Below, piece after piece: positions 32,712 to 40,651 of a stretch of 64,000 bases of DNA. Position 1 is the first letter of the stretch. Every line of letters starts with the position of its first letter. The DNA is from JAFGDH01 sp964441265 (GTDB lineage Archaea; Aenigmatarchaeota; Aenigmatarchaeia; QMZP01; QMZT01): positions 62,001 to 126,000 of the forward strand of contig CAYYKJ010000003.1 of the NCBI GenBank assembly GCA_964441265.1, read 5' to 3'. The translations under genes were made by a program, and so were the position numbers. The notes below the pieces were generated by a model. It saw nothing but the letters and a program-made list of their open reading frames with translations. It was not told the DNA's origin and did no database searches.

Positions 32712-33836
32712 ATGGGAGAGATAAGGCAGTCCATACTGAAGCAGCAGATACAGAGGGAGATAGAGGCAGCGAAGAAGCTGGATTCCAGGGGAAAGGGCAA
32801 GCAGGCGGGTGTGCACTACCAGAGGGCAGCTAACATATACAGGCGCCTGGCATACATATCCCCCAGGGAAAGAGCCGAGAACCTTTTCAGTTCCGCCGCA
32901 AAGTACGAAACCATGGGCACAACCCTGAAAAAGAGCACCCCCTATACCAGGGCCGAGTCCGAGGACATGATAGACAGCATGGTCATATCCGAGCGCCCGA
33001 AGGTGGAATGGGAGGAGATCGGTGGTCTCAAGGAAGTCAAATCCACCGTAAAGGAGGCTGTTGTGCTCCCCTTCATAAACAACAAGCCGGATTTCGTGGA
33101 ATCCCCCAAGACCATACTGCTTTACGGTCCTCCCGGTACCGGTAAGACCCTTCTGGCCAAGGCGGCTTCCAACACGCTGGAGGCGACCTTCTTCGAGGCG
33201 AGAACCTCGACCCTGCTGTCCAAATACTTCGGGGAAAGCAGCAAGATAATATCCAAATTATTCTCCAAGGCGAAGGAGGACCAGCCCTCGGTGATATTCA
33301 TCGACGAGTTCGACAGCATAATGATCAGCAGGGACACCGACCTGAACGAGAGCACCAGAAGGGTGGTGGGCCAGCTTCTGGAGGAGATAGAGGGTTTCTC
33401 ATCGGAAAGGGAGGACAGAATCATACTAATGGCCGCCACCAACAAGCCATGGGACCTGGACGATGCAATGGTCTCCAGGTTCCAGAGAAAGATATACGTG
33501 CCCCTTCCGGACAAGGCGGCGAGGAAAGCGATATTCGGCATACACCTCAAAGGGATAGGGATCAAGGGCATGACCACCGGAAAGCTCGCCGAAAGGTCGG
33601 AGGGCTTCTCGGGAAGGGACATATCCAACATCTGCAGAGAGGCCATAATGGTGATGATAAGGGAGAGAAACCCGAACCTGGGAGAGCTGAACTCCGTCCA
33701 GATAGAAAAGTACACCATGAACTACCGCCCGCTCAACGAGGAAGATTTCGAAAAGGCTCTCGGGAAGATCAAGCCCAGCGTGGACCCGGATTCCGTCCGC
33801 AGGTATTCCGAATGGGGGGAGAAGACGGGGATGTGA
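32712..33836 (+). CDS. Vps4/CdvC-type AAA ATPase with N-terminal MIT-like bundle
   Basis: The 374-aa protein starts with a three-helix region (about 1-73) spaced like an MIT domain. The AAA core has GPPGTGKT (139-146), pore loop KYFGES, Walker B VIFIDEFD (Glu 199), sensor AATN and the arginine finger context VSRFQRKIYVPLPD. The end KPSVDPDSVRRYSEWGEKTG matches the C-terminal helix of the meiotic clade (Vps4, katanin, spastin, CdvC). It should disassemble a filament or complex recruited through the MIT domain. It lies between the coiled-coil gene and the SNAP-like gene, all rightward. Confidence 0.9.
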   Translation: MGEIRQSILKQQIQREIEAAKKLDSRGKGKQAGVHYQRAANIYRRLAYISPRERAENLFSSAAKYETMGTTLKKSTPYTRAESEDMIDSMVISERPKVEWEEIGGLKEVKSTVKEAVVLPFINNKPDFVESPKTILLYGPPGTGKTLLAKAASNTLEATFFEARTSTLLSKYFGESSKIISKLFSKAKEDQPSVIFIDEFDSIMISRDTDLNESTRRVVGQLLEEIEGFSSEREDRIILMAATNKPWDLDDAMVSRFQRKIYVPLPDKAARKAIFGIHLKGIGIKGMTTGKLAERSEGFSGRDISNICREAIMVMIRERNPNLGELNSVQIEKYTMNYRPLNEEDFEKALGKIKPSVDPDSVRRYSEWGEKTGM

Positions 33837-33886
33837 ACGCCCCTGAAATAAATACTTATTTCAATTAACCGGACAATAATTTAAGC

Positions 33887-35632
33887 ATGAACATTTTCGA
33901 GGTAATGAAGGAAGAGAAGAAATACCACAGCCCCCGGAGGATAAAGAGGGATCTGGATGATCTCCTGGAAAAGATAAAGAGGTCCAGGAGAGGCCATGCC
34001 TACAAAAGGACCGCCTGCCTTTTTCTGGAAGCGGCGGCCAGGGCGCGGATGATAGAGGATCCCAGGACGGTTGAATTTTACATAAACTCCGCCCAGGAGA
34101 GCATGAAAGCCGGGGATTCATACAACGCAGCATGGGCATACAGGAATGCCGCTCTGTGCTCTTTCGAAATGGGGGACTTCGGGAAGGCGGCTGATCTCTC
34201 GGAGGAATCAGCAGGTCTTTTCGAAAAAACGAAAACGCATTACGGAATGCAATGGTGCTATAAGATAATGGCTGAGTGCTTTGAGAATCTCGGGAAGATA
34301 CCGGAGGCCATAAAATATTACAAAAAATCCATGGGGATAGAGAAGGACGAGGGAACAGAGGAGAAGGTGAAGGCGCTAAAGGAAAAGTTTCCTGACGTAT
34401 CAGTAAAGCAGAGATGCGCGAAGCATTGCATCAGGGAGGGAGAAAACGTGGAATTCGAGCTCGGCGTAAAGAACCTTTCCAAAGAAAGAACAACTCATAT
34501 CAGGGCGCTCGGCAAGGATTCAAAGATACTGGATTCTATCGGGGAGCTGGAACCGAACGGGATACATGTCTTCAGGTCGAAATCGAGGGCGGGAAAGAAG
34601 GAGGCGAGATCCCCATTCACCGGGCTGGTATGGAATAACCCGGCGGGAGAGGAGTTCAGCAAGGATATAGAGCATATGGCCGTCAGGACCAGCCCGAATG
34701 TGCATCTGAACGCATATTTCAAGGGAGAACTCAAGGTCGGAAAACAATCTTTCTTCGTTGTTTTTGTCAAAAACGATTCCGGTTCGGAGATAGGCAATGT
34801 CAGGCTCCACATCCATTTCCCGGTGGAAATAAAGGTCAAACCGATCACGGGATATTCGATGGAAAAGATAGGCCCGGGCGAGGAGAAGGGATTCGTGTTC
34901 AAGGTGCTGCCCACCGCCCTGGAGAGGGTGATGCTGAAGCCCTCCATAACCTACGAGCTGGAGGGTAAGAATCACGATGAGGAAATAGAACCGTTCCTCA
35001 TGAAAGACGCGCTCGAAATACCAGGAGACAAGGATGCGGGGAACGGCAAGCTGAAATCCGTTGACAGGAAAACGCTGGAAAGGATGAAGAAGATCCGGGA
35101 GCAGAAAAGATACCTTGTGTCCCTTTTCGCCCCGGAAGAAATGAACGAGGTAGACTTCATAGATTCGGAAAAGGTGATGGCGTCTGTCAAGAAGGGCTTC
35201 TCCCTGAAGAACACCGGAATGAAGGATGTCCTTCCCGTCATAAGGGAGGAACTGAAGGGGATGTACATGGTCTCTTCCCGCAGCTACGAGGATTCATCCC
35301 TTCTCATGTACTCGTGTAAAACAAAATCCTCCGGGGAGACCTACCTGCTGAAGGTGGTGGTCAAGGAGGAAGGGGGACTGGTTTTCGTGGCCCTCAGCAT
35401 GTTTTCTGAGAAGGGGGAGGAACTCGAGGACATTATTTCCAAGATTTCCAGGATAATCGAGCACAGCATAAACGCCATGACCATGGCCACCGAAGTGGAG
35501 AACGTGGAGGTCAAGGAAACCATAAACATAATAGATTCCGTGGTCCAGAGATCAGAGATAGGCGGGAAGGAAAAATCAAAAGATAAAAAAATAAAATTAA
35601 AGGACTCAGTGGTACAGAAAACCGGACTGTAG
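33887..35632 (+). CDS. SNAP-like TPR protein with beta-sandwich and appendage-like C-terminal domains
   Basis: The 581-aa protein has a helical repeat region (about 35-160) with SNAP/TPR spacing: YINSAQESMKAGDSYNAAWA, FEMGDFGKAADLSEESAGLF and NLGKIPEAIKYYKKSM. Residues 170-370 read as two beta-sandwich domains. Residues about 400-545 form an alpha/beta domain ending VALSMFSEKGEELEDIISKI. Its strand-strand-helix pattern recalls the platform part of adaptin/COP appendages. The end is a charged repeat of DSVVQ. Neither the SNAP nor the appendage relation can be proved by eye. The ATPase gene 50 bases upstream makes an NSF/SNAP- or Vps4-like partnership plausible. Confidence 0.6.
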   Translation: MNIFEVMKEEKKYHSPRRIKRDLDDLLEKIKRSRRGHAYKRTACLFLEAAARARMIEDPRTVEFYINSAQESMKAGDSYNAAWAYRNAALCSFEMGDFGKAADLSEESAGLFEKTKTHYGMQWCYKIMAECFENLGKIPEAIKYYKKSMGIEKDEGTEEKVKALKEKFPDVSVKQRCAKHCIREGENVEFELGVKNLSKERTTHIRALGKDSKILDSIGELEPNGIHVFRSKSRAGKKEARSPFTGLVWNNPAGEEFSKDIEHMAVRTSPNVHLNAYFKGELKVGKQSFFVVFVKNDSGSEIGNVRLHIHFPVEIKVKPITGYSMEKIGPGEEKGFVFKVLPTALERVMLKPSITYELEGKNHDEEIEPFLMKDALEIPGDKDAGNGKLKSVDRKTLERMKKIREQKRYLVSLFAPEEMNEVDFIDSEKVMASVKKGFSLKNTGMKDVLPVIREELKGMYMVSSRSYEDSSLLMYSCKTKSSGETYLLKVVVKEEGGLVFVALSMFSEKGEELEDIISKISRIIEHSINAMTMATEVENVEVKETINIIDSVVQRSEIGGKEKSKDKKIKLKDSVVQKTGL

Positions 35633-35634
35633 CC

Positions 35635-35913
35635 CTACTTCTTTTTCTTCTTCCTCTTCTTTTTGGGCTTTTCCTCTTCCTCTGAGAATTCCTTTTCCAT
35701 CTTCAGTTCGTCCGCTTCAAGCCATACCACCAGCAATCCCACAAGTATCAGCATTATGGGAATGACTCCGGTCAGAACTATTATGAAGTTGCCGAGCCAG
35801 TCAATTCCGAAAGTCCCTGTCGTTCCCGTGATGGGAACCACCGAATCAACGAAAAGCGCCAGACCAATCAGTACCAGGATAAGCCCAATTATTATCTTAG
35901 CTGCCGCATGCAT
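35635..35913 (-). CDS. Two-helix membrane protein with Lys-rich tail
   Basis: The 92-aa protein has two transmembrane helices (about 6-28 and 43-65), then EADELKMEKEFSEEEE and a terminal run of Lys and Arg. It ends two bases from the end of the SNAP-like gene on the opposite strand. No family is recognised. The tail composition suggests ribosome, nucleic-acid or lipid contact. Confidence 0.72.
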   Translation of the reverse strand: MHAAAKIIIGLILVLIGLALFVDSVVPITGTTGTFGIDWLGNFIIVLTGVIPIMLILVGLLVVWLEADELKMEKEFSEEEEKPKKKRKKKKK

Positions 35914-36010
35914 CTTTTTTCACCTTTTTAGTATTTGACTTAATATTTAAAGTCTGTCAATTTAAACTTAAATACTTTACACGACGTAAATTATTTAATT
36001 CGGTGAATAC

Positions 36011-36505
36011 ATGATAACAAAAATGAGAACGAAACCGTCCAAGGAATCCATGAAGTCGAGACTCATGGAATGGAGAAGGCAGAAGACCATCGAGAGGATA
36101 GAGGGACCTTCTAATCCCGCAAGGGCCAGGAGACTTGGATATAAGGCAAAGCAGGGATTCATCGTGGTGAGGTCGAGAATAGTCAAGGGCAGGAGAAAGC
36201 GACCCAAGCCCACAGGAGGAAGGGTCCCCAAGAAGGCGGGAAGGTTCTTTCCTCCCGGGAAATCCAAGAAGCTCATGGCAGAGGAAAAGGCCTCCAGGAG
36301 ATTCCCCAACATGGAGGTGCTGAACTCCTATCTGGCCGGCGAGGACGGGAACCACAAGTGGTTCGAGGTCATACTCGTAGACAGATCACACCCCTCCGTG
36401 AAGAAATCGAAAGAATCGGGATGGTTATCCGGGAAAAAGCATACCAGAAGAGTCCACAGGGGAAAGACCTCCGCGGGGAGAAAATCCCGCGGGCTGAAGA
36501 AGTGA
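36011..36505 (+). CDS. rpl15e: Ribosomal protein eL15
   Basis: The protein is 164 aa and highly basic. GPSNPARARRLGYKAKQGF, VVRSRIVKGRRKRPKP, VLNSYLAGEDGNHKWFEVIL and VHRGKTSAGRKSRGL are the family signature. It is shorter than the usual 190 or so residues of eL15. GGTGA five bases before the ATG supports the start. It is monocistronic, with its own AT-rich promoter in the gap shared with the small membrane-protein gene. Confidence 0.95.
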   Translation: MITKMRTKPSKESMKSRLMEWRRQKTIERIEGPSNPARARRLGYKAKQGFIVVRSRIVKGRRKRPKPTGGRVPKKAGRFFPPGKSKKLMAEEKASRRFPNMEVLNSYLAGEDGNHKWFEVILVDRSHPSVKKSKESGWLSGKKHTRRVHRGKTSAGRKSRGLKK

Positions 36506-36589
36506 CCAAGAGTATTTATTTTTATTATGAACTTCCATTCAATGGTTTTTATATGTATCCGATATTAAAATTCTCAAGAAGGGGTCTTC

Positions 36590-37276
36590 ATGAAAATCGT
36601 GTTCGATGTGGGGGGGTCCATACTCTGTCCCAAAGGGATTCCGGACGAGGAAACGATCTCCGGATACTCCAAACTCTTCCTTTCCCTGCTGGAAGAGGGC
36701 CACGAAATCGTGGTCGTGGTGGGGGGAGGAAAACTGGTGAAGGACTTCATCGCGGTCGCGGAGAAATTCTCGGATGACAGGGATTTCCTGGACAACATAG
36801 GAATACAGGGAACCAGGCTGAATGCCATGGCTCTGGCCTCTTCACTGGGAGAGCACGTTTACAAGCGGCAGGTCCCGGACATAGACACTCTGAAGAAAGT
36901 GGTCGGAATGAAAAAAATCGTGGTCATGGGCGGGCTGAAACCGAAACAGACCACAGACACGGTGGCCGTCCAGGCGGCTGAGGCCCTTTCCTCGGACCTG
37001 ATAATAATAGGGACGGACGTTGACGGTGTATACGACAAGGATCCCAAGAAGCACAGGAGTGCAAAGATGTTCATAATGGTGGCCCCTTCCCAGATAGAGG
37101 AGATAATGAACGAGGAGAAATTCACCCCCGGTCATTCAGCGGTGATCGATCCAACGGCGGTGCGCATAATGAAAAGGACGAAAATAAAGACGCTGGTCAT
37201 GAACGGAAGGGACCTGGAAAACATGAGAAACGCGATCAGGGGAAGGGAGTTCCTCGGGACGACGATAGAGGGATGA
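36590..37276 (+). CDS. pyrH: UMP kinase (archaeal type)
   Basis: The 228-aa amino-acid-kinase-fold enzyme begins MKIVFDVGGSILCPKG. It has VVVVGGGKLVKDFI, MGGLKPKQTTDTVAVQAAE and IIGTDVDGVYDKDPKK, and near the end the conserved HSAVIDPTA. It converts UMP to UDP for RNA and CTP synthesis. CTP synthase is encoded 20 kb away. GGGGT seven bases before the ATG is the ribosome site, and a TATA-like TTTTTATATG precedes it. CutA starts two bases after its stop. Confidence 0.95.
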   Translation: MKIVFDVGGSILCPKGIPDEETISGYSKLFLSLLEEGHEIVVVVGGGKLVKDFIAVAEKFSDDRDFLDNIGIQGTRLNAMALASSLGEHVYKRQVPDIDTLKKVVGMKKIVVMGGLKPKQTTDTVAVQAAEALSSDLIIIGTDVDGVYDKDPKKHRSAKMFIMVAPSQIEEIMNEEKFTPGHSAVIDPTAVRIMKRTKIKTLVMNGRDLENMRNAIRGREFLGTTIEG

Positions 37277-37277
37277 T

Positions 37278-37607
37278 ATGTATCTGGTTGTGCTGACGAC
37301 GTGCCCGGACAAGAAATGCGCGGAGAAAATTTCCGGGGAGATACTGGACCAGAGACTGGCCGCATGTTCGAACATCATACCCGGAGTAAAATCCCATTTC
37401 TGGTGGGGGAAGAAGAGGAAGAAGATACACTCCGCAGAAGAGGTCATGCTTTTGTTCAAGACAAACAAGCAGATGCTGAGAAAACTCGTAAGGGAGATAA
37501 AGAAGATTCATCCATACTCAGTACCCGAGGTGATAGCCCTCCCCATCGTCGGCGGCTCCAAGGAATACAGGCAGTGGATAGGGGAAGAAACAGGGGAAGT
37601 TAAATAG
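37278..37607 (+). CDS. cutA: CutA1 divalent-ion tolerance protein
   Basis: The 109-aa protein has the CutA trimer-fold pattern: LTTCPDKKCAEKISGEILDQ, RLAACSNIIPGVKSHFWW, and near the end HPYSVPEVIALPIVGGS, then YRQWI. CutA is widespread and linked to copper tolerance in bacteria, but its biochemical role is not settled. It is translated directly behind pyrH and 20 bases before argS, so the three form an operon. Confidence 0.94.
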   Translation: MYLVVLTTCPDKKCAEKISGEILDQRLAACSNIIPGVKSHFWWGKKRKKIHSAEEVMLLFKTNKQMLRKLVREIKKIHPYSVPEVIALPIVGGSKEYRQWIGEETGEVK

Positions 37608-37627
37608 GTTCGGACAAAATTATTATT

Positions 37628-39337
37628 ATGCCATCGAATTCGGATGTCTTCGGAAAGGAAGTTCGTAAAATTCTCAGAAATCACATAAAAGCGAAAGAAA
37701 TCACCCTGGAGAAGCCGGACCGCCCCGAGTTCGGGGACCTGGCCTTCCCCTGCTTCGCCCTATCGAGGGAGATGAAGAAGAGCCCCAAGGCAATAGCCGA
37801 GGAACTCTCGGAAAAGATAAAGCCCTCAGGGGCTGTCATGAAGGTGGAGCCCAGAGGAGGGTACCTGAACTTCTTCGCCGACTGGGGGAAGGCTTTCTCT
37901 GAAACGTACAAGGAGATCGAGAGGGATCCCGGTAATTTCGGTTCGGGCGGAAAGAATAAGGAGAATATTCTTATAGAATACTCCGCGCCCAACACCAACA
38001 AGCCCCTCCATTTGGGCCATATCAGAAACAATTCTCTGGGGATGGCCATGGCCAACATACTCGAATTTTCCGGGTTTGAGGTGATTAAGGTAAACCTGGT
38101 GAACGACAGGGGTATACACATCTGCAAATCGATGCTGGCGTACATGCTCTTCGGGAAGGGAGAAACCCCCGAAAGCAAGGGAAAGAAGGGCGACCATTTC
38201 GTGGGGGATTATTACGTCCTCTACAACAAGAAGGCCAAGGAGGATCACTCCATGGAAGGCGAGGCAAAGGAGCTTCTCAGGAAATGGGAAGAGGGTGACA
38301 AAGAGGTGATGGAAATATGGGAGAAGATGAACTCATGGGCCGTCAAAGGTATGAAAGAAACGTACGAGGACTACGGATGCGAGTTCGACAAGTGGTATTA
38401 CGAGAGCAGGACCTACAAAAGGGGGAGGAAATTCGTGATGGAGGGCCTCCGGAAAGGCGTATTCAAAAGGGGTGAAAGAGGGGAGATTTACGTGGATCTC
38501 AGTAAGCAGGGTCTCGACAGGAAGATACTCATAAGGTCCGACGGGACGAGCGTCTACATGACCCAGGACCTAGGAACCACCAGGATGAAGTATGACGATT
38601 ACCATCCGGACAGGATGATATGGGTGGTGGCGAGCGAGCAGGATTATCATTTTGTCGTTCTCTTCAAGATACTGAAGATGCTGGGTTATGGATGGTCAAA
38701 GAGATGTTACCACATGAGTTATGGGATGGTTTACCTGCCGGAAGGCAAGATGAAATCCAGGGAGGGCAAGGTGGTCGATGCCGACGAACTTCTGGAGAAT
38801 CTCACAAAAGAGGCGGCCGGAGAGATAGAGAAGAGGGGAGTGGTTACCGGTGAAGAGGATAAAGAAAATACCGCCAGGACAATCTCCCTGGGGGCCATAA
38901 AATTCTACATACTCAAGACCAACCCGGTGAAGGATGTTTATTTCAACTCCAGCGAGTCCCTCTCCTTCGAGGGAGACACCGGTCCTTTCGTCCAGTACTC
39001 CCACGCCAGGATAAGCAGCATACTAAAGAAATATACGGGGAAAATCAAAAATCCGGATTTCTCACTGCTTTCCTCCCCGGAAGAGAAGGAACTGATGGGA
39101 AAGGTCTCCTCATTTCCGGCTCTTGTCTCCCAGTCAGCGGAGAAATACAACCCGTCCTTCATAGCCAATTACCTGCTAGAGCTTGCCAGATCGTTCAACC
39201 GGTTCTACGAGAAACACCCCGTCCTAAAGGCGGATCATGGAGTTAAAGAGGCCAGACTGGCCCTCATAAAATCCGTCAGGACGGTGATCAGGAACGGCAT
39301 GGGACTACTGGGAATAGAAGCGCCCGAAAGCATGTGA
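37628..39337 (+). CDS. argS: Arginyl-tRNA synthetase
   Basis: This 569-aa class I synthetase has the signature EYSAPNTNKPLHLGHIRNN (the HIGH motif as HLGH near residue 129) and VNDRGIHICKSM. The degenerate KMSK region is MKSREGKVVDADEL, and an arginyl anticodon-binding DALR domain lies at the C-terminus (FNRFYEKHPVLKA). The N-terminal Add1 tRNA-contact domain is present (LEKPDRPEFGDLAFPCF). All catalytic regions appear complete. Confidence 0.97.
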   Translation: MPSNSDVFGKEVRKILRNHIKAKEITLEKPDRPEFGDLAFPCFALSREMKKSPKAIAEELSEKIKPSGAVMKVEPRGGYLNFFADWGKAFSETYKEIERDPGNFGSGGKNKENILIEYSAPNTNKPLHLGHIRNNSLGMAMANILEFSGFEVIKVNLVNDRGIHICKSMLAYMLFGKGETPESKGKKGDHFVGDYYVLYNKKAKEDHSMEGEAKELLRKWEEGDKEVMEIWEKMNSWAVKGMKETYEDYGCEFDKWYYESRTYKRGRKFVMEGLRKGVFKRGERGEIYVDLSKQGLDRKILIRSDGTSVYMTQDLGTTRMKYDDYHPDRMIWVVASEQDYHFVVLFKILKMLGYGWSKRCYHMSYGMVYLPEGKMKSREGKVVDADELLENLTKEAAGEIEKRGVVTGEEDKENTARTISLGAIKFYILKTNPVKDVYFNSSESLSFEGDTGPFVQYSHARISSILKKYTGKIKNPDFSLLSSPEEKELMGKVSSFPALVSQSAEKYNPSFIANYLLELARSFNRFYEKHPVLKADHGVKEARLALIKSVRTVIRNGMGLLGIEAPESM

Positions 39338-39374
39338 GGGATGGATTTTTTAACCAGAGATCAAATTTTATCAC

Positions 39375-40184
39375 ATGGAACCCAGAATACCGGTGGTTTC
39401 AGGGGTCTTCTACCAGTCAGACCCGGAAAACCTGAGGGAATCACTCAGATCAATGTTCATGGACACCAAGCCGCTAGGAAATCTCGGCGTGATATCCCCC
39501 CATGCAGGCTACCCGTATTCGGGGAGGACGTCCGCCTTCTCCATCGCCTCGCTGAAGCCATCCAAGAGGTTCATCATAATGGGCCCCAACCACAACCTTC
39601 TGGGGGAGGACATGGCAGTAATGTCATCAGGCAAATGGAGGACCCCGCTGGGAGAGGCGGTGGTAGATACCGGCATAGCGAAGGAGCTTCTGGAAAACGA
39701 GGTGGTGAAGGACGACCCTCTCGCTCACTCACGGGAACACTCAATCGAGGTCCAGCTCCCCTTCCTGCAGCAGAAATTCGGTAGTTTCAGTTTCGTTCCC
39801 CTGTCGATATCAGGGACGGACTATTCCGGGGATTTCCTTTCCAAATGCATGTCGGTGGGAAAGACCCTGTCCTCCATCGCCAGGGAGCATGACGCGAGGA
39901 TAATCGCCTCCTCTGACTTCTCCCATTACATATCCCAAGAAGAGGCCAACGAGAAGGACGGAAAGGCGGTGGAAATGATAAAGAAGCTCGATTTGAAGGG
40001 CCTCTTCAGAACCCTTGAATCGATAGATGCCTCGGTCTGCGGTTACGGGCCGATAGCCATACTCATGGCCACGGCGAAGGAACTCGGATGGAAAAAGATC
40101 GATGTGATCAACCGCTCGTCATCGGGAGACGTTGTCGGTGACAGGAGTTCCGTGGTGACATATTACTCGATCGGATTCAGGTGA
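39375..40184 (+). CDS. Memo family protein (AmmeMemoRadiSam system protein B)
   Basis: The 269-aa protein has the Memo pattern. VISPHAGYPYSGRTSAF and IIMGPNHN come first, then HSREHSIEVQLPFLQ and ASSDFSHYISQEEA, with the conserved His residues and the Cys in SVCGYGPIAI. Memo proteins resemble extradiol dioxygenases. The archaeal partners AMMECR1 and a radical SAM protein are often nearby but are not in this window. Function is not established. It converges on the Mbh-like cluster, whose last gene ends 72 bases away. Confidence 0.93.
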   Translation: MEPRIPVVSGVFYQSDPENLRESLRSMFMDTKPLGNLGVISPHAGYPYSGRTSAFSIASLKPSKRFIIMGPNHNLLGEDMAVMSSGKWRTPLGEAVVDTGIAKELLENEVVKDDPLAHSREHSIEVQLPFLQQKFGSFSFVPLSISGTDYSGDFLSKCMSVGKTLSSIAREHDARIIASSDFSHYISQEEANEKDGKAVEMIKKLDLKGLFRTLESIDASVCGYGPIAILMATAKELGWKKIDVINRSSSGDVVGDRSSVVTYYSIGFR

Positions 40185-40255
40185 TTATTCCATCTATCCG
40201 TCAGGAATTTGGTTTCCTTTGCTGTTTTCCTCACTATATCATTGTCTCCACAATC

Positions 40256-40651
40256 TCAATCCCTTCTCAGGGGGGTCTTCGGAGAATCCTTGGCCAGGAA
40301 GAGCCTCTTGGGGTTGGGATGGTTCCTCATATTGACCCCCAGCATCTCCATGACTTCCCTTTCGTACAGCTCCGCCCCCGGAAAGATTTTTGTGATGGTC
40401 TCTATCTCAGGGTTCCCCTTGGGAACTCGGGTTCTGAGATTTATCGCCTCGCCTTCCGATTCGGCATGGTATATGATCTCAATGTCTTCGCCCACATCCA
40501 CTCCGCTTATGGTGATTATCCTGTAGACCCCTGAATCCCTGAGTGACTCCATTAATTCATTTATGTCCCCGCTGCTGAAATCGGCCCAGTATCCGTCTTC
40601 CTTTTTCTCGACATTATCTACCAGGTTTTTTAGGACTTTTTCCGCTTCCAT
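40256..40651 (-). CDS. mbhK: Mbh-like subunit K (NuoC/30-kDa family)
   Basis: The 131-aa protein ends with GAELYEREVMEMLGVNMRNH and PNPKRLFL, the hallmark of the 30-kDa NuoC/EchD/MbhK family. This family docks the hydrogenase-like large subunit. It overlaps the end of the J-subunit gene by 38 bp. It is the last gene of the cluster here. The expected next genes for the large catalytic subunit (L), M and the ferredoxin-like N are absent, because a convergent Memo gene follows. Confidence 0.88.
   Translation of the reverse strand: MEAEKVLKNLVDNVEKKEDGYWADFSSGDINELMESLRDSGVYRIITISGVDVGEDIEIIYHAESEGEAINLRTRVPKGNPEIETITKIFPGAELYEREVMEMLGVNMRNHPNPKRLFLAKDSPKTPLRRD

Noticed and set aside
40614..40651. 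Possible frameshift between the J and K subunits
   Set aside because: The 38-bp overlap is in different frames, both proteins are complete at their ends, and such overlaps recur through this cluster.
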